From Lysobacter auxotrophicus (GTDB lineage Bacteria; Pseudomonadota; Gammaproteobacteria; Xanthomonadales; Xanthomonadaceae), in the NCBI RefSeq assembly GCF_027924565.1, contig NZ_AP027041.1:3038001-3102000 (forward strand): a stretch of DNA of 64,000 bases, given 5' to 3'. Shown here piece after piece: positions 20,891 to 29,236 of this stretch. The notes under the pieces were generated by a model. That model searched no databases. It was not told where the DNA came from and was given only the letters and a program-made list of their open reading frames with translations. Position 1 is the stretch's first letter; each line of letters begins with the position of its first letter. Both the position numbers and the translations under genes were made by a program.

Positions 20891-21894
20891 GACAGGGTGC
20901 CTCCGGTGATGTTCGCGGACGTGTCGAGTTCGTCGGGCGGATTGTTGGAATAGGTGATCAGCGTGTTGACGAGCGTCCCGCCGGTGAGCGTTGCCGAGGT
21001 GTCCAGTTCATCAGGCGGGTTGCTCCTGTAATCGACCAGAGCAAGCCGGAGTTGGCCGCCGGTGAGTGTCGCGAACGTGTCGAGTTCGTCGGGCGGATTG
21101 TTTTCGTATTCCTGGAGCGCTTCGCGCAGATCGCCGCCGGTGAGCGTAGCTGCGTGATCGAGGTCGTCGATGAACGCATCGAGAGACGCGATCCCTGCGA
21201 CCACCGCAGGCGCATCCATGCTTTCGATGCTTAGCACTGGATACAGCGGAGAGGTGACGTGCTTGGCGGCACCACGGAAGACGCGCACCTGCCACTGCGA
21301 CCACGCGCCGCGCTGATCGGTGACGTCCTCATTCGCGAGCACCAGGTACGACGTGCCACGGAAGAACGGCGTGTTGCCGGCGCCGAGAATCGCCTGCAGG
21401 TCAGGATCCGGCATCTGGTCGAAGCTGCCGGTGTGCCATGTTGCGTACTCAAGGAACTTCGCGTTGGCGGCCGTCAACGCCGGATCCTCGGCGTCATACA
21501 CGAGGATGCCGTTTCGCCACGCCTGTAGAAGCGTCGTCTCGCCCTCGCAGAACCCAATCGCATACGTGCGATATGCGTACTCTGTTTCCACTTTCGGACC
21601 GCCTTTTCCTTGGCGCTCCTTCTTCTTGACGATCACCGGCTCGCTATCGGCGATGACGTTGCCCATGATCGGGTTCGATCGACCGAAGACGATCCCGCGA
21701 AACCCGCCTTCCTGCGACGTCTGTTTTTGCAGATCGCCAATCTTCGGCCCGGGGATAACCTGTTGCGACGCGCTGTACACGCTGCCCAGTGTCGAGCCGA
21801 TGGCCCAGCCCCACGATGCACCCGCAGGGCCGCCCACGAACCACCCAACAACGGCGCCGACGGCGCCTAATACAGGACCTGCGTAATCGCTCAC
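20887..21894 (-). CDS. Tail component with 26-residue C-terminal repeats
   Basis: A 335-residue protein. The N-terminus has a glycine-zipper-like membrane segment (GAVGAVVGWFVGGPAGASWG), followed by a conserved tail-protein region (GGFRGIVFGRSNPIMGNVIA). Residues 249-335 are three near-identical 26-residue repeats of the form ATLTGG-LxxAL-NPPDELDTS plus a partial fourth. Similar repeats occur in other phage tail proteins. It overlaps the NlpC gene upstream (ATGA) and may insert in or bridge to the host membrane. Confidence 0.7.
   Translation of the reverse strand: MSDYAGPVLGAVGAVVGWFVGGPAGASWGWAIGSTLGSVYSASQQVIPGPKIGDLQKQTSQEGGFRGIVFGRSNPIMGNVIADSEPVIVKKKERQGKGGPKVETEYAYRTYAIGFCEGETTLLQAWRNGILVYDAEDPALTAANAKFLEYATWHTGSFDQMPDPDLQAILGAGNTPFFRGTSYLVLANEDVTDQRGAWSQWQVRVFRGAAKHVTSPLYPVLSIESMDAPAVVAGIASLDAFIDDLDHAATLTGGDLREALQEYENNPPDELDTFATLTGGQLRLALVDYRSNPPDELDTSATLTGGTLVNTLITYSNNPPDELDTSANITGGTLS
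20890..21150 (-). repeat. 78-bp tandem repeats coding the 26-residue units
   Basis: Three 78-base units and a partial unit at the end of the preceding gene share stretches such as GAGTTCGTCGGGCGGATTGTT-like sequence with only few differences. Copy number could change by recombination. Confidence 0.7.
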
Positions 21895-22355
21895 GCGTCA
21901 CCCCAGTTCGGCCGATAGGCCTCGATGACGGCGTCCCGGATGCGACCGGCAAGCGCGGTCTCGATGACGCCCTGCCGCGTGCTGGCATGGATGATGGAGA
22001 GACCGCCGTGAACGTAGTCGGCCAGCAGCCCCACGTGCGTAGGTTCGCCTGCGCCCCAGCGCGCGAGCGCGACATCGCACGGCTCGCACGTCCCGGTGAC
22101 AGGCTCCCCGAAGTGCACACGCAACCCGCGGCGAAGGCGGTCATCCCACGGTTCGCGGCCGTAGCGCGCCGGCGCGTCGACGGTCCGCGACCAGCCACCC
22201 GCTCGCAGCGACAGGATGACCAGGCCGAGACAGTCCACCGCCCAAGGCTTGCGTCCTTGATGGCGCCACGGGACACCGATCATCGATCGCGCGTGCGCGA
22301 TCGCCAGAGCGGCGCCGCTCACTCCAGCACCTGCGGACCGACTTCGCCCGTCCAT
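21891..22355 (-). CDS. NlpC/P60-family tail peptidoglycan peptidase
   Basis: A 154-residue cysteine peptidase, the GTA gp14 / lambda gpK type, that cuts cell-wall peptides during DNA entry. The catalytic Cys42 is in AVDCLGLVILS and His107 in EPTHVGLLADY. Its start lies 37 bases inside the end of the DUF2163 gene. Confidence 0.85.
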   Translation of the reverse strand: MDGRSRSAGAGVSGAALAIAHARSMIGVPWRHQGRKPWAVDCLGLVILSLRAGGWSRTVDAPARYGREPWDDRLRRGLRVHFGEPVTGTCEPCDVALARWGAGEPTHVGLLADYVHGGLSIIHASTRQGVIETALAGRIRDAVIEAYRPNWGDA

Positions 22356-23260
22356 CCGCCGCCGCCGGGGAGCTTGCCGCCCGGAACGCTACCGGCGACG
22401 CCGTCGCCAACGGGGATCGTCCACTCACCCTTGAAGTTCGGCCAGTTGTTGTAGCTGTCGCATCCCAACGGTCCATCCTTCAGCTTCGTGCAGTCGGGGC
22501 GGTGCCGATAGCTATGGCCATTCTCGATTGCGTACGGCGTTGTCTCGGCGAGGGTGATCGTGCTCCCGACGACCTTCTCGATCGCATAGCGGCGTCCGGC
22601 ATTGGGCCCGCTGGTGAACTCAAGCCGCCCAGGGAAGAAGCCCGCAAAGCTGCCGGTGAAGGTGCGATCGCTCTCGGCCCCGACGCTGGCCACGGCGCCG
22701 CCTTGCCACAATGCTTCAGCGTCAACGCCGCAGCCGGTCTGCGAGTTCGCGGGGCTGCCGAAGATGCAGCGCCCTGAGCGCTGCCAGACGGTGCCGATGA
22801 ACTGGCGCAACCGCATCGCGTAGGACAGCAGTTCAGGGATCACCACCATGCCGCGTTCGGAACGGACCTCACCCAGGTCGCCCGCGTCGAGCAGCAACGC
22901 GCTGCCGGTCGCGGGATCACGCTGGTCGAGCACAAAGCAATCCCACTCTCCGTCGTCCAGCGCGCCGGATTCGACCATCTCGATGGTCAGCCCCTGCAGC
23001 GTCGTGGATACGAGAATCTTCCCCTCGGCGTTCGCCACCGAGTAGTTCACATCGGACGCGATCATCGACGGGTCGATGCCCTGCGATGCCGAGTACACCG
23101 TCGGCCCAAGGCCGTCGCCGTGGTCGTACGTGATATCGCGATCCCACATGGCGAAGCCGAACACCTGTCCGCTCTTCAAGCGGAACCGCACGCACCGGGT
23201 GAACACGCCGACGTGTCGATCGAGCTTTGGTTGCAGTGAAACGGGGATGATTCGGCTCAT
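22319..23260 (-). CDS. DUF2163 / BR0599-type minor tail protein
   Basis: A 313-residue protein like GTA gp13. Features: FTRCVRFRLKSGQVFGFA, YSVANAEGKILVS, and a cysteine-containing C-terminal part (FGSPANSQTGCGVDAEALW, then DCTKLKDGPLGCDSY) that probably binds an iron-sulfur cluster in the family, as does lambda gpL. The start ATG 23260 overlaps the end of the DUF2460 gene. Confidence 0.85.
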   Translation of the reverse strand: MSRIIPVSLQPKLDRHVGVFTRCVRFRLKSGQVFGFAMWDRDITYDHGDGLGPTVYSASQGIDPSMIASDVNYSVANAEGKILVSTTLQGLTIEMVESGALDDGEWDCFVLDQRDPATGSALLLDAGDLGEVRSERGMVVIPELLSYAMRLRQFIGTVWQRSGRCIFGSPANSQTGCGVDAEALWQGGAVASVGAESDRTFTGSFAGFFPGRLEFTSGPNAGRRYAIEKVVGSTITLAETTPYAIENGHSYRHRPDCTKLKDGPLGCDSYNNWPNFKGEWTIPVGDGVAGSVPGGKLPGGGGWTGEVGPQVLE

Positions 23261-23862
23261 CCGTACCGTTCCTCCTGCAGCTCGATCATCAGCTCGTTGA
23301 TGCGGCCCGCCACGCTGGTCAGCGGGTTGTAGTCGTTCGCGAAGCGCACGCAGACATCGAACGTGCCGGTCCACTCCAGCAGCGCGCCGGCAGGCCACAC
23401 AGTCGTAGGAAGCACCAGACCGCCGATCGGCTGCACCACGAAACCGGTGAACGGAACGCCGTCCGCCGTCATTGCGACGTCGACGGGCAGCGTGATGTCC
23501 CGGCTCTTCGTCTTCGGCCCGCGCGTGTAGTGCTTCACCAGCTGGATAGGCGAACTGGTGCCATCACCGTAGCCCAGCACCTGATTGCTGACGCGCCAGT
23601 CGTTGAAGTCGCGAAAACGGAAGGTATACGCCTTGCCCTCAGCGACCCAGATTGCGTCCAGCAACGCCGCGCGCTCGTCCTCGTTGAACGTTGCCAGTTC
23701 GGCGCGGTAACGGTGCAGCGGCATGTCCATCAGCGGGCGACGGCGGGTGACGCCGCTTCGAAGTCGCTTCTCCAGCGTCGCGAAGTTCGGGCCGCCCACG
23801 AAACCATAGCGGTAGTTCGTGTTGAAGCGGAAATCGATGAAGCTGTCTTCGTCGAAGGCCAT
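23257..23862 (-). CDS. DUF2460 distal tail protein (GTA gp12-like)
   Basis: A 201-residue protein of the DUF2460 family, typical pattern FRFNTNYRYGFVGGPNF, FRDFNDWRVSNQVLGYGDG and PIQLVKHYTRG. In gene transfer agents the homologue forms the distal tail ring below the tape-measure-filled tube. It is coupled to the tape-measure gene (1-base contact) and DUF2163 gene. Confidence 0.88.
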   Translation of the reverse strand: MAFDEDSFIDFRFNTNYRYGFVGGPNFATLEKRLRSGVTRRRPLMDMPLHRYRAELATFNEDERAALLDAIWVAEGKAYTFRFRDFNDWRVSNQVLGYGDGTSSPIQLVKHYTRGPKTKSRDITLPVDVAMTADGVPFTGFVVQPIGGLVLPTTVWPAGALLEWTGTFDVCVRFANDYNPLTSVAGRINELMIELQEERYG

Positions 23863-26513
23863 CAGCCAAACCTCGCGGCGCGCCGCTGCTCACGGGACAC
23901 GTTGCTCGCGATCTGCAAACGCGTCGACGCGTCCACTCGCCCGATCACAGGCACGTTCACCACATACGTGTCGCCGCCTCCGCCGCCGCTCATTACCGGG
24001 ACCTGGCCACCGTTGAGCCGATCGAGGAACGACCGGCCGAGCGTTCGCGTCGCCTCCGCGTTGATCACGTACTCGCCGCGGTGGACCACGCCCGCCGGCT
24101 CGAACTTGCCGCCGGCGCCGGTGTAGCCGCCGGATGCGAAGCCCCACCCGCTACTCGACCAGAGGTCGAAGATCGTCCCCATCGTCTCGCCGGAGAAGTC
24201 GCCGCCAGACTGCCGGCCGCCGACGAAGAGCTGCCCGATCCACTTCGAGAGTTGCTGCTTCACCACGAAGGCGGTGATGTCGGCCGCCAAGCTGTTGAGG
24301 AAGCCGGCGAAATCGCCCTTGCCGGTGGTGATGAACTCGGTGATCACGTCCGACAGGCCGGAGAACGCCCCGCTCCAGATGTCGTACATCTGGCCGGCGA
24401 TGTCGGCCGAGTCGGCCACGAAGTCCTGCACCGCGGTGGTCGCGCCGTTGCGCCAGTCGCCCATCGCTGCGGCGCGCTCGCGCTGGTAGCGCTCCTCCTC
24501 CACGATCATGCGGTCGCGGCTATCGCGCAGCGCCTGCTCTTCTTCGGCGAGCACCTCACGCTGCTGGGATGCTGCGCGCTTGTGCAGGTCTTCGACTTCC
24601 TTCGCGTACTGGCGCTCGATGTCCAGGCGCCGCAGCGCTTGGTCGGCAGCGTCGCTGCCCATGCCGTAGCGCGCGAGATCGAGATTGTTCTGCTCGCGCT
24701 GGATGCCCTCGCGAGCGGTGATCTCGTCCTGCAGCTTCGCCAGCTCGCGCTTGGCCAGCACTTCCTTCTTGTGCGCTTCGGCCAGTTCGCCGCTCACGCG
24801 CAGTTGTTCGAGCGCCGCATCGATCTCGGCCCGACGCCCAGCCGACACCTTGCCTCCGATGCGTTCCAGCTCCTCGAGCACTTGGATGCGGATGCGCTCG
24901 CTGGCGGTCAGCGTTTCGGTGCTAAGGGCCTGCTCCTGATTGAGCGCGGTCTGGTCCTGTACTCTCTTCAGCAGCGTCGCGGTCGGATCGTTCTTCGAAC
25001 CCTTCCGCTGCGATCGCGCCTCGGCTTCGGCGAAGCGCGCCCTCGCGTCGTTGACCGCCTTGTCGATCTCGGCCTGGCTCTTCCCGGCCTTGGCGCCCTT
25101 CTCCTTCAGGTCCGTGATCTCGCGCTCCAGCTTCGCCTTCTTGTCGAGGTTTGACAGCGCAGCGCGATCGAACTCCTTTTCTGCTTCCATGCGCGCGCGC
25201 TCGGTGGCGCTGTCGACGGTCGCCTGCGGCGTGGTCTTCGCGGCGTCCTCGGCGAGCTGCTTATTGAGGCGCTTGATCTCGTCGTAGCGCTCGCTGATGC
25301 CCTTCTTGATGTAGGCCGCCATGTCCGACGACGGATCGAAGCGCTGCAGCTCGTTGAAGGCGACCGAGTTGGCGCGGGTGAGATCCGCGATCTGCTGCTG
25401 CACGGGCGCTGCGCGACCGACGCTGAGAAGCCCGTCCACCGCCTCGCGGGTGAGGTTCTTGATCCCGCGCCACGCCTTCTCGATGTAGCCGAGGTTCTCG
25501 ACGATCTGCGGCGTGCGCTCGCCGATCACGCCGGCATACGTCCGCATCGCCTCGGCCACGGCTTCCTGCTCGCGCCCCTCCTCCTTCAGCGTCTCGATGC
25601 GGTCGAGCTGCGTCTGCGTGAGGAAGTGGTATTTGTCGTTCAGCTCGAGAATCGCCTTGACCGGGTCCTTCCGCAGGCCTTCGAACTCCTCGATGGTCTC
25701 CTCGATGGCCTTGCCGGTCGCCGCGCGCATCTGCTCCGCGGCCGTGGCCACCAGCTCGAGCTGCTCTCCGGTGAAGCGGCCAGTACCCGCCACGGCGGCA
25801 ATCGCGGCCGCCGCGCTTCCAGTGGTGACGCCGTCGAGCCCGTCCAACTGGCTTGCCAGCGTCGCCAGTTGGTCGGCCGTCTTGCCAGCGTAGTTGCCCG
25901 TGAGGATCAGGGCTTCGTTGAAACGCGTGCCCTCTTCGGAGCCCTTGTGCCAGGCCAACGCAAGCGCCGCCGCCGCACCCGCCGCAAGGGTGAAAGGATT
26001 GATCAGGCCCACCACCGCGCCGCCGAGCGCGCGCGCCGCCGGCGCCACGCCGCCGAACATGTCGCGCAACTGGCCGCCCTGTTGGAACAGCACGGTGAGC
26101 GGATTCTGACCGCCTTGCAGCGAGGTGATGATGTCGGTGAGCTGCGCGGGAACGCCGCGGAGCGCCGCCTGCGCCTGCTTCGCGGACTGCCCGTACTGGT
26201 TGAGCGCGCTCGCGCCGGAACGCGTTGCCGCTTCGGCCGCGCGAATGCGGCCGATCACTTCGTCCTGCAACGCGCCGGACGTGCGCAGCGTGGCGTTGTA
26301 GGCGACCTGTTGCGCGCGGGTAAGGCCGAGCGTGTCGGCCTGGCGGATCAGCGCGTCCGCGCGCCGGCGCTCCGCCGCACCGAGCTTCTGATACTCGGCC
26401 TGGGCCGCCTGCGACATCCCGGTCACGCCGCGCTTCGCGCGCTCGATCGCGGGCTCCAGGTCCTCGGTGTTCACCACGATATCGAGGCGCGCGGTGCCGA
26501 TGACTTCAGTCAT
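23862..26513 (-). CDS. Tail tape measure protein
   Basis: An 883-residue tail-length protein. The N-terminal MTEVIGTARLDIVVNTEDLE matches lambda-like tape measures, followed by a helical part (SLQGGQNPLTVLFQQGGQLR), a hydrophobic segment near residues 165-190 (LINPFTLAAGAAAALALAW), then very long coiled-coil segments and a C-terminal part with WKGAF-like DIWSGAFSGLSDVITEFI. The product threads the tail tube and leads DNA into the host. It lies directly after the tail chaperone pair. Confidence 0.92.
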   Translation of the reverse strand: MTEVIGTARLDIVVNTEDLEPAIERAKRGVTGMSQAAQAEYQKLGAAERRRADALIRQADTLGLTRAQQVAYNATLRTSGALQDEVIGRIRAAEAATRSGASALNQYGQSAKQAQAALRGVPAQLTDIITSLQGGQNPLTVLFQQGGQLRDMFGGVAPAARALGGAVVGLINPFTLAAGAAAALALAWHKGSEEGTRFNEALILTGNYAGKTADQLATLASQLDGLDGVTTGSAAAAIAAVAGTGRFTGEQLELVATAAEQMRAATGKAIEETIEEFEGLRKDPVKAILELNDKYHFLTQTQLDRIETLKEEGREQEAVAEAMRTYAGVIGERTPQIVENLGYIEKAWRGIKNLTREAVDGLLSVGRAAPVQQQIADLTRANSVAFNELQRFDPSSDMAAYIKKGISERYDEIKRLNKQLAEDAAKTTPQATVDSATERARMEAEKEFDRAALSNLDKKAKLEREITDLKEKGAKAGKSQAEIDKAVNDARARFAEAEARSQRKGSKNDPTATLLKRVQDQTALNQEQALSTETLTASERIRIQVLEELERIGGKVSAGRRAEIDAALEQLRVSGELAEAHKKEVLAKRELAKLQDEITAREGIQREQNNLDLARYGMGSDAADQALRRLDIERQYAKEVEDLHKRAASQQREVLAEEEQALRDSRDRMIVEEERYQRERAAAMGDWRNGATTAVQDFVADSADIAGQMYDIWSGAFSGLSDVITEFITTGKGDFAGFLNSLAADITAFVVKQQLSKWIGQLFVGGRQSGGDFSGETMGTIFDLWSSSGWGFASGGYTGAGGKFEPAGVVHRGEYVINAEATRTLGRSFLDRLNGGQVPVMSGGGGGDTYVVNVPVIGRVDASTRLQIASNVSREQRRAARFG

Positions 26514-26529
26514 TGCCGTCCCAGTAAGG

Positions 26530-26552
26530 AAAAGGCCCGCGCGAGGCGGGCC
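26530..26552 (-). terminator. Terminator-like hairpin before the tape measure gene
   Basis: GGCCCGC and GCGGGCC pair around 5 bases and TTTTCC follows on the minus strand. It lies between the frameshift-product stop and the tape measure start. Late antitermination would be needed to read through fully. Confidence 0.65.
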
Positions 26553-26556
26553 GTGG

Positions 26557-26913
26557 TCAGTTCGATTTCGTGATCGCCTTCAAGGCGAATTCTTCAACGA
26601 CGCGCAACGCCGCCAGCATTTCGTCGTAGGCCTCTCGGTCGAGGCCTTGCCGGTCCAACTCGTGGAAGATGACGTTGTAGTCCAGGCCGTACGGCCCAGC
26701 CATGCCGACGCGCCACTGGGTCTGCAGCTGGATGTAGAGCTGGAGCGGCGGCCAGTTCTCCTCCCAGAGATCGAAGAACCAATCCTTCGCGTCGACGTCG
26801 TAGTAGACCGAAGTGCGTTGCTGCTCGGGCGACGCATAGTCCTCGGGATCGAAGCCGCCGAGGTCTTCCGTCGTCGGCTTCTTCCAGTAGAGCGCCTGTG
26901 CGCCGCCGATCAG
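26557..26913 (-). CDS. Tail assembly chaperone, gpT-like part made by -1 frameshift
   Basis: A 118-residue extension (LIGGAQALYWKK ... ALKAITKSN) that resembles DUF1799 proteins. It has no own start in a sensible place: the frame runs back through the upstream gene. The -1 frame is entered at GGGAAAC (26913-26919) just before the upstream stop, giving a 220-residue fusion. This mirrors lambda gpG/gpGT, which recruits tape measure and tail tube proteins. The fusion should be made at a few per cent of gpG. Confidence 0.85.
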   Translation of the reverse strand: MIGGAQALYWKKPTTEDLGGFDPEDYASPEQQRTSVYYDVDAKDWFFDLWEENWPPLQLYIQLQTQWRVGMAGPYGLDYNVIFHELDRQGLDREAYDEMLAALRVVEEFALKAITKSN

Positions 26914-27218
26914 TTTCCCTTGCGTGCGACCGCCAGCGCGCTCTGGTAGCCCATGAGGATCGCCCAGCACGCGCCCGGCTGCTGCTCGTCCAGCTGCACC
27001 AGCGTGTCGCGGCTCAGCTCCGCGTCCGCTTCCCACGACTCAACGACTTCGAGGACGGCGTCCTCGACGGTCTTCTCGCCTTTGGCTACGGCCTGCAGGA
27101 GATCGGCGTACTCGGTGCGGATGCGATGGCGGAACACGAGCGCCAGCTTCTGCTCGCGGCCTTGGCCGATGATTGTGATGGTGGCCGGGAACGTCGGTTC
27201 GCTCTTGATCTTGAACAT
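26910..27218 (-). CDS. Tail assembly chaperone, gpG-like
   Basis: A 102-residue protein (MFKIKSEPTFPATITIIGQG ... ALAVARKGN) with the size, position and beta-then-helix build of lambda gpG-type chaperones. It lies between the tail tube and tape measure genes. Its last codons overlap a canonical slippery heptamer, which supports the assignment more than sequence similarity does. Confidence 0.85.
   Translation of the reverse strand: MFKIKSEPTFPATITIIGQGREQKLALVFRHRIRTEYADLLQAVAKGEKTVEDAVLEVVESWEADAELSRDTLVQLDEQQPGACWAILMGYQSALAVARKGN
26913..26919 (-). promoter_or_regulatory. -1 ribosomal frameshift site GGGAAAC
   Basis: On the minus strand the codons read aaG GGA AAC TGA in frame 0, so the X-XXY-YYZ heptamer abuts the stop. 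Slipping back one base gives CTG ATC GGC and opens the gpT-like frame. Lambda uses GGGAAAG. Confidence 0.88.
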
Positions 27219-27235
27219 CGGGGGCTCTCAGAACT

Positions 27236-27259
27236 GCGGGGCAGGCATCCCTGCCCCGC
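27236..27259 (-). terminator. Hairpin after the tail tube gene
   Basis: A perfect 10-bp stem (GCGGGGCAGG / CCTGCCCCGC, loop CATC) lies between the tail tube stop and the gpG start. No U-run follows, so it may stabilise the abundant tube mRNA or slow transcription. Confidence 0.6.
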
Positions 27260-27268
27260 GGTGGGGGA

Positions 27269-27916
27269 TCAGGCCGCGTAGCGGACCGGCTCGTTGAGGT
27301 GCGACAGCGTCGCCTGGCACGCCATCACCGCGTTGACGTCCATGCTCGGCGTCTTGTCGATCGTGATGTACGACAGGTACAGGATCTTGCTGCCCTTCGC
27401 CGTGGTGACGCGCACCGCGCGCTCCACGCGGTCGTCGTTCGCCTTGCTGGCGAGGATGTAGCCGGGCAGCGTCGGATCGTCCGCCACGTTGATCGTCAGG
27501 CCGCCACCGGACTTCGTGGTGGGCAAGCGGACTTCGCGATCGCCTTCGAGGAACTGGTACGTCGCGAACTGCTGCTCGCCGCCCTGCGACTGCGTTTGCA
27601 GGACCTGCTGCAGCTGCGTCCACCCGGAGACCTTCTTCACCGAGCCGATGCCACCGCCGGCGGGGTAGATGTTGACGTCGCTGGTGTCGGCGCCTTCCAG
27701 TTCGAACGTGTTGGTCGTGGAGCCGGCGACGCGGAAAACCTTGTCGGTCAGGCGCGACCAGCCGGAAGTCAGGATGACGAAGTCGCCATTCGCCAACCCG
27801 TGGCCCGCCGCCGTGCACACGGCCTGGACGACGTTGGAGATGGCGGTGACGTTGATGGCCGACCCGGTGCCGCTGGCGATGTGGATCGTGGAGCCATTGG
27901 GGAGCGAGACGCTCAT
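27269..27916 (-). CDS. Major tail tube protein
   Basis: A 215-residue protein (start MSVSLPNGSTIHIASGTG) in the tail tube position, upstream of the tail chaperones. It has the beta-rich build expected, with GHGLANGDFVILTSGWSRL and ATYQFLEGDREVRLPTTKSG. It polymerises as hexameric rings to form the tail tube. A U-rich terminator upstream and a strong hairpin downstream suggest its mRNA is handled as a separate, abundant unit. The frame is open to 27961 but the earlier residues run into the terminator. Confidence 0.82.
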   Translation of the reverse strand: MSVSLPNGSTIHIASGTGSAINVTAISNVVQAVCTAAGHGLANGDFVILTSGWSRLTDKVFRVAGSTTNTFELEGADTSDVNIYPAGGGIGSVKKVSGWTQLQQVLQTQSQGGEQQFATYQFLEGDREVRLPTTKSGGGLTINVADDPTLPGYILASKANDDRVERAVRVTTAKGSKILYLSYITIDKTPSMDVNAVMACQATLSHLNEPVRYAA

Positions 27917-27972
27917 GGTGCTTTCCTTCTGTGGGTTTGGCGGGGTGACTGGTCCCGCCAAACGGCGGGCAC

Positions 27973-27996
27973 AAAAAAGCCGCCTCGTGGGCGGCT
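27973..27996 (-). terminator. Terminator upstream of the tail tube gene
   Basis: AGCCGCC pairs with GGCGGCT and six U residues follow on the minus strand. A classic intrinsic terminator inside the late operon, just after the DUF3168 gene. Confidence 0.8.
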
Positions 27997-28003
27997 CGGT
28001 TGC

Positions 28004-28363
28004 TCATGGGTCCGGTGTGTACCAGATCCCGTAATCGGTTCGGTTGCCGTAGATCTTCAGCATGTCCTCGTGCAGCGAAATCGGCGCACCGTAGGTGCTG
28101 CCCTTCATCGCGCCCTCGACGATCGCGACGCGCACCTGGCGCGCAATCTGCGTCGCCTGCAGCCGCGTCTTCGCCCACACGTGCACACGCATGCGCGCGT
28201 GGTCCTTGTCGGCGACCTTGCCCTCGACGAACTCCACGACATCGCCGCCGACCTGCTGGTACACGATCAGCGGGTACTTCGGATCTTCCGGCGTCACGTC
28301 CGGATACACGCGATTGCTCACCAGCGGCCCGAGGAGCGCTTTCAGTTCTGCTTCCAGACTCAT
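28004..28363 (-). CDS. DUF3168 tail completion protein
   Basis: A 119-residue protein of the DUF3168 family: LEAELKALLGPLVSNRVYPD, YPLIVYQQVGG and ARMRVHVWAK are typical. Family members act at the tail terminator ring that closes the tube and joins the head. ATG 28363 overlaps the gp10-like gene (ATGA). Confidence 0.85.
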   Translation of the reverse strand: MSLEAELKALLGPLVSNRVYPDVTPEDPKYPLIVYQQVGGDVVEFVEGKVADKDHARMRVHVWAKTRLQATQIARQVRVAIVEGAMKGSTYGAPISLHEDMLKIYGNRTDYGIWYTPDP

Positions 28364-28890
28364 TCGGCCACCTCGGGTGCTACGCCGGCGAGCAGCTCGG
28401 GCAAACGCTGCTGACCGCGCGTGATCATTGCCTGCAGGGAGCGCTGCGCCCCGTTGTGGTACGCGGGTGTCAGGAACGGCTTACCCGGCACCCACTTCCG
28501 ATTTTTCAACTTGCCCGGAGGCACGTGATCCTCGGGCCCTTTGCCCTTCTTCAGGCCCGGGCGCAGGCTCTTCTGTGGCCGGCCGTTCACGATTTTGTTG
28601 TAGCGCCAGTGCCCCATTTCCACGTTGTGGCCGTGCGGGGCGATCTTGGCGTTCCACGTCACCGAATAGACGACCTGCGCGTCGTTCGAGCGCTGATCTT
28701 TGAACGCGAGATAGATTGCCGAGCGCAGCACACCGTCCTTGACCGGCGCCTGCAGCTTCGCCTCGTCGCGGAGCACCTTGCCGCCGGCGACAGCCATCGA
28801 ACGCGCCAGGCTTTCGCGCAGCTTCGGGTCCGCCAGCTTGGCCAAGCCGGTGAGCCATTCGCTCGCGTCGAAGGACGAGCCCTTAGCCAT
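28360..28890 (-). CDS. HK97 gp10-family head-tail joining protein
   Basis: A 176-residue protein. ARSMAVAGGKVLRDEAKLQA and APVKDGVLRSAIYLAF, then GHNVEMGHWRYN, fit the gp10-like family; PGKPFLTPAYHNG near the end is also typical. It lies between the head-closure and tail-completion genes and contacts both by small overlaps. Confidence 0.85.
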   Translation of the reverse strand: MAKGSSFDASEWLTGLAKLADPKLRESLARSMAVAGGKVLRDEAKLQAPVKDGVLRSAIYLAFKDQRSNDAQVVYSVTWNAKIAPHGHNVEMGHWRYNKIVNGRPQKSLRPGLKKGKGPEDHVPPGKLKNRKWVPGKPFLTPAYHNGAQRSLQAMITRGQQRLPELLAGVAPEVAE

Positions 28891-29236
28891 CGTTGCCGCC
28901 CTGCTCGCAGACCAGGTCGGTCCATTCGCGGCCCGCGTAGTCCATGCGCACCTGCTTGATGTCGAACGGCACGCCGCTGAGCACCACGCGCATGCCGTCG
29001 TCGATGCCTTCGCGATAGCGGATGCGGATGCTGTAGCTGTTCACCGACGCGGCGACGTTGTCCTGCGGACTGGTCTGCCGGATCGAAGCCATGCCGGTGG
29101 CACCCTTCACGTTCGCCCAGACCTCAGCGACCGGCGTCGGATCCCAAGCCTCTTGTGGCTGGCCAGCAGCGTCCTCGCCTTCGAGCCTGCGCTCGATGCG
29201 GATGCGGCGGTTCAGGGCTCCGGCTTGCATCGTCAT
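28883..29236 (-). CDS. Phage head closure protein (SPP1 gp16-like)
   Basis: A 117-residue beta-barrel-type protein: GALNRRIRIERRLEGEDAAG, then PVAEVWANVKGATGM, are the usual start of this family. It plugs the portal channel after packaging. The start is ATG 29236 or the ATG two codons later. Overlaps by 8 and 4 bases with its neighbours. Confidence 0.85.
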   Translation of the reverse strand: MTMQAGALNRRIRIERRLEGEDAAGQPQEAWDPTPVAEVWANVKGATGMASIRQTSPQDNVAASVNSYSIRIRYREGIDDGMRVVLSGVPFDIKQVRMDYAGREWTDLVCEQGGNDG

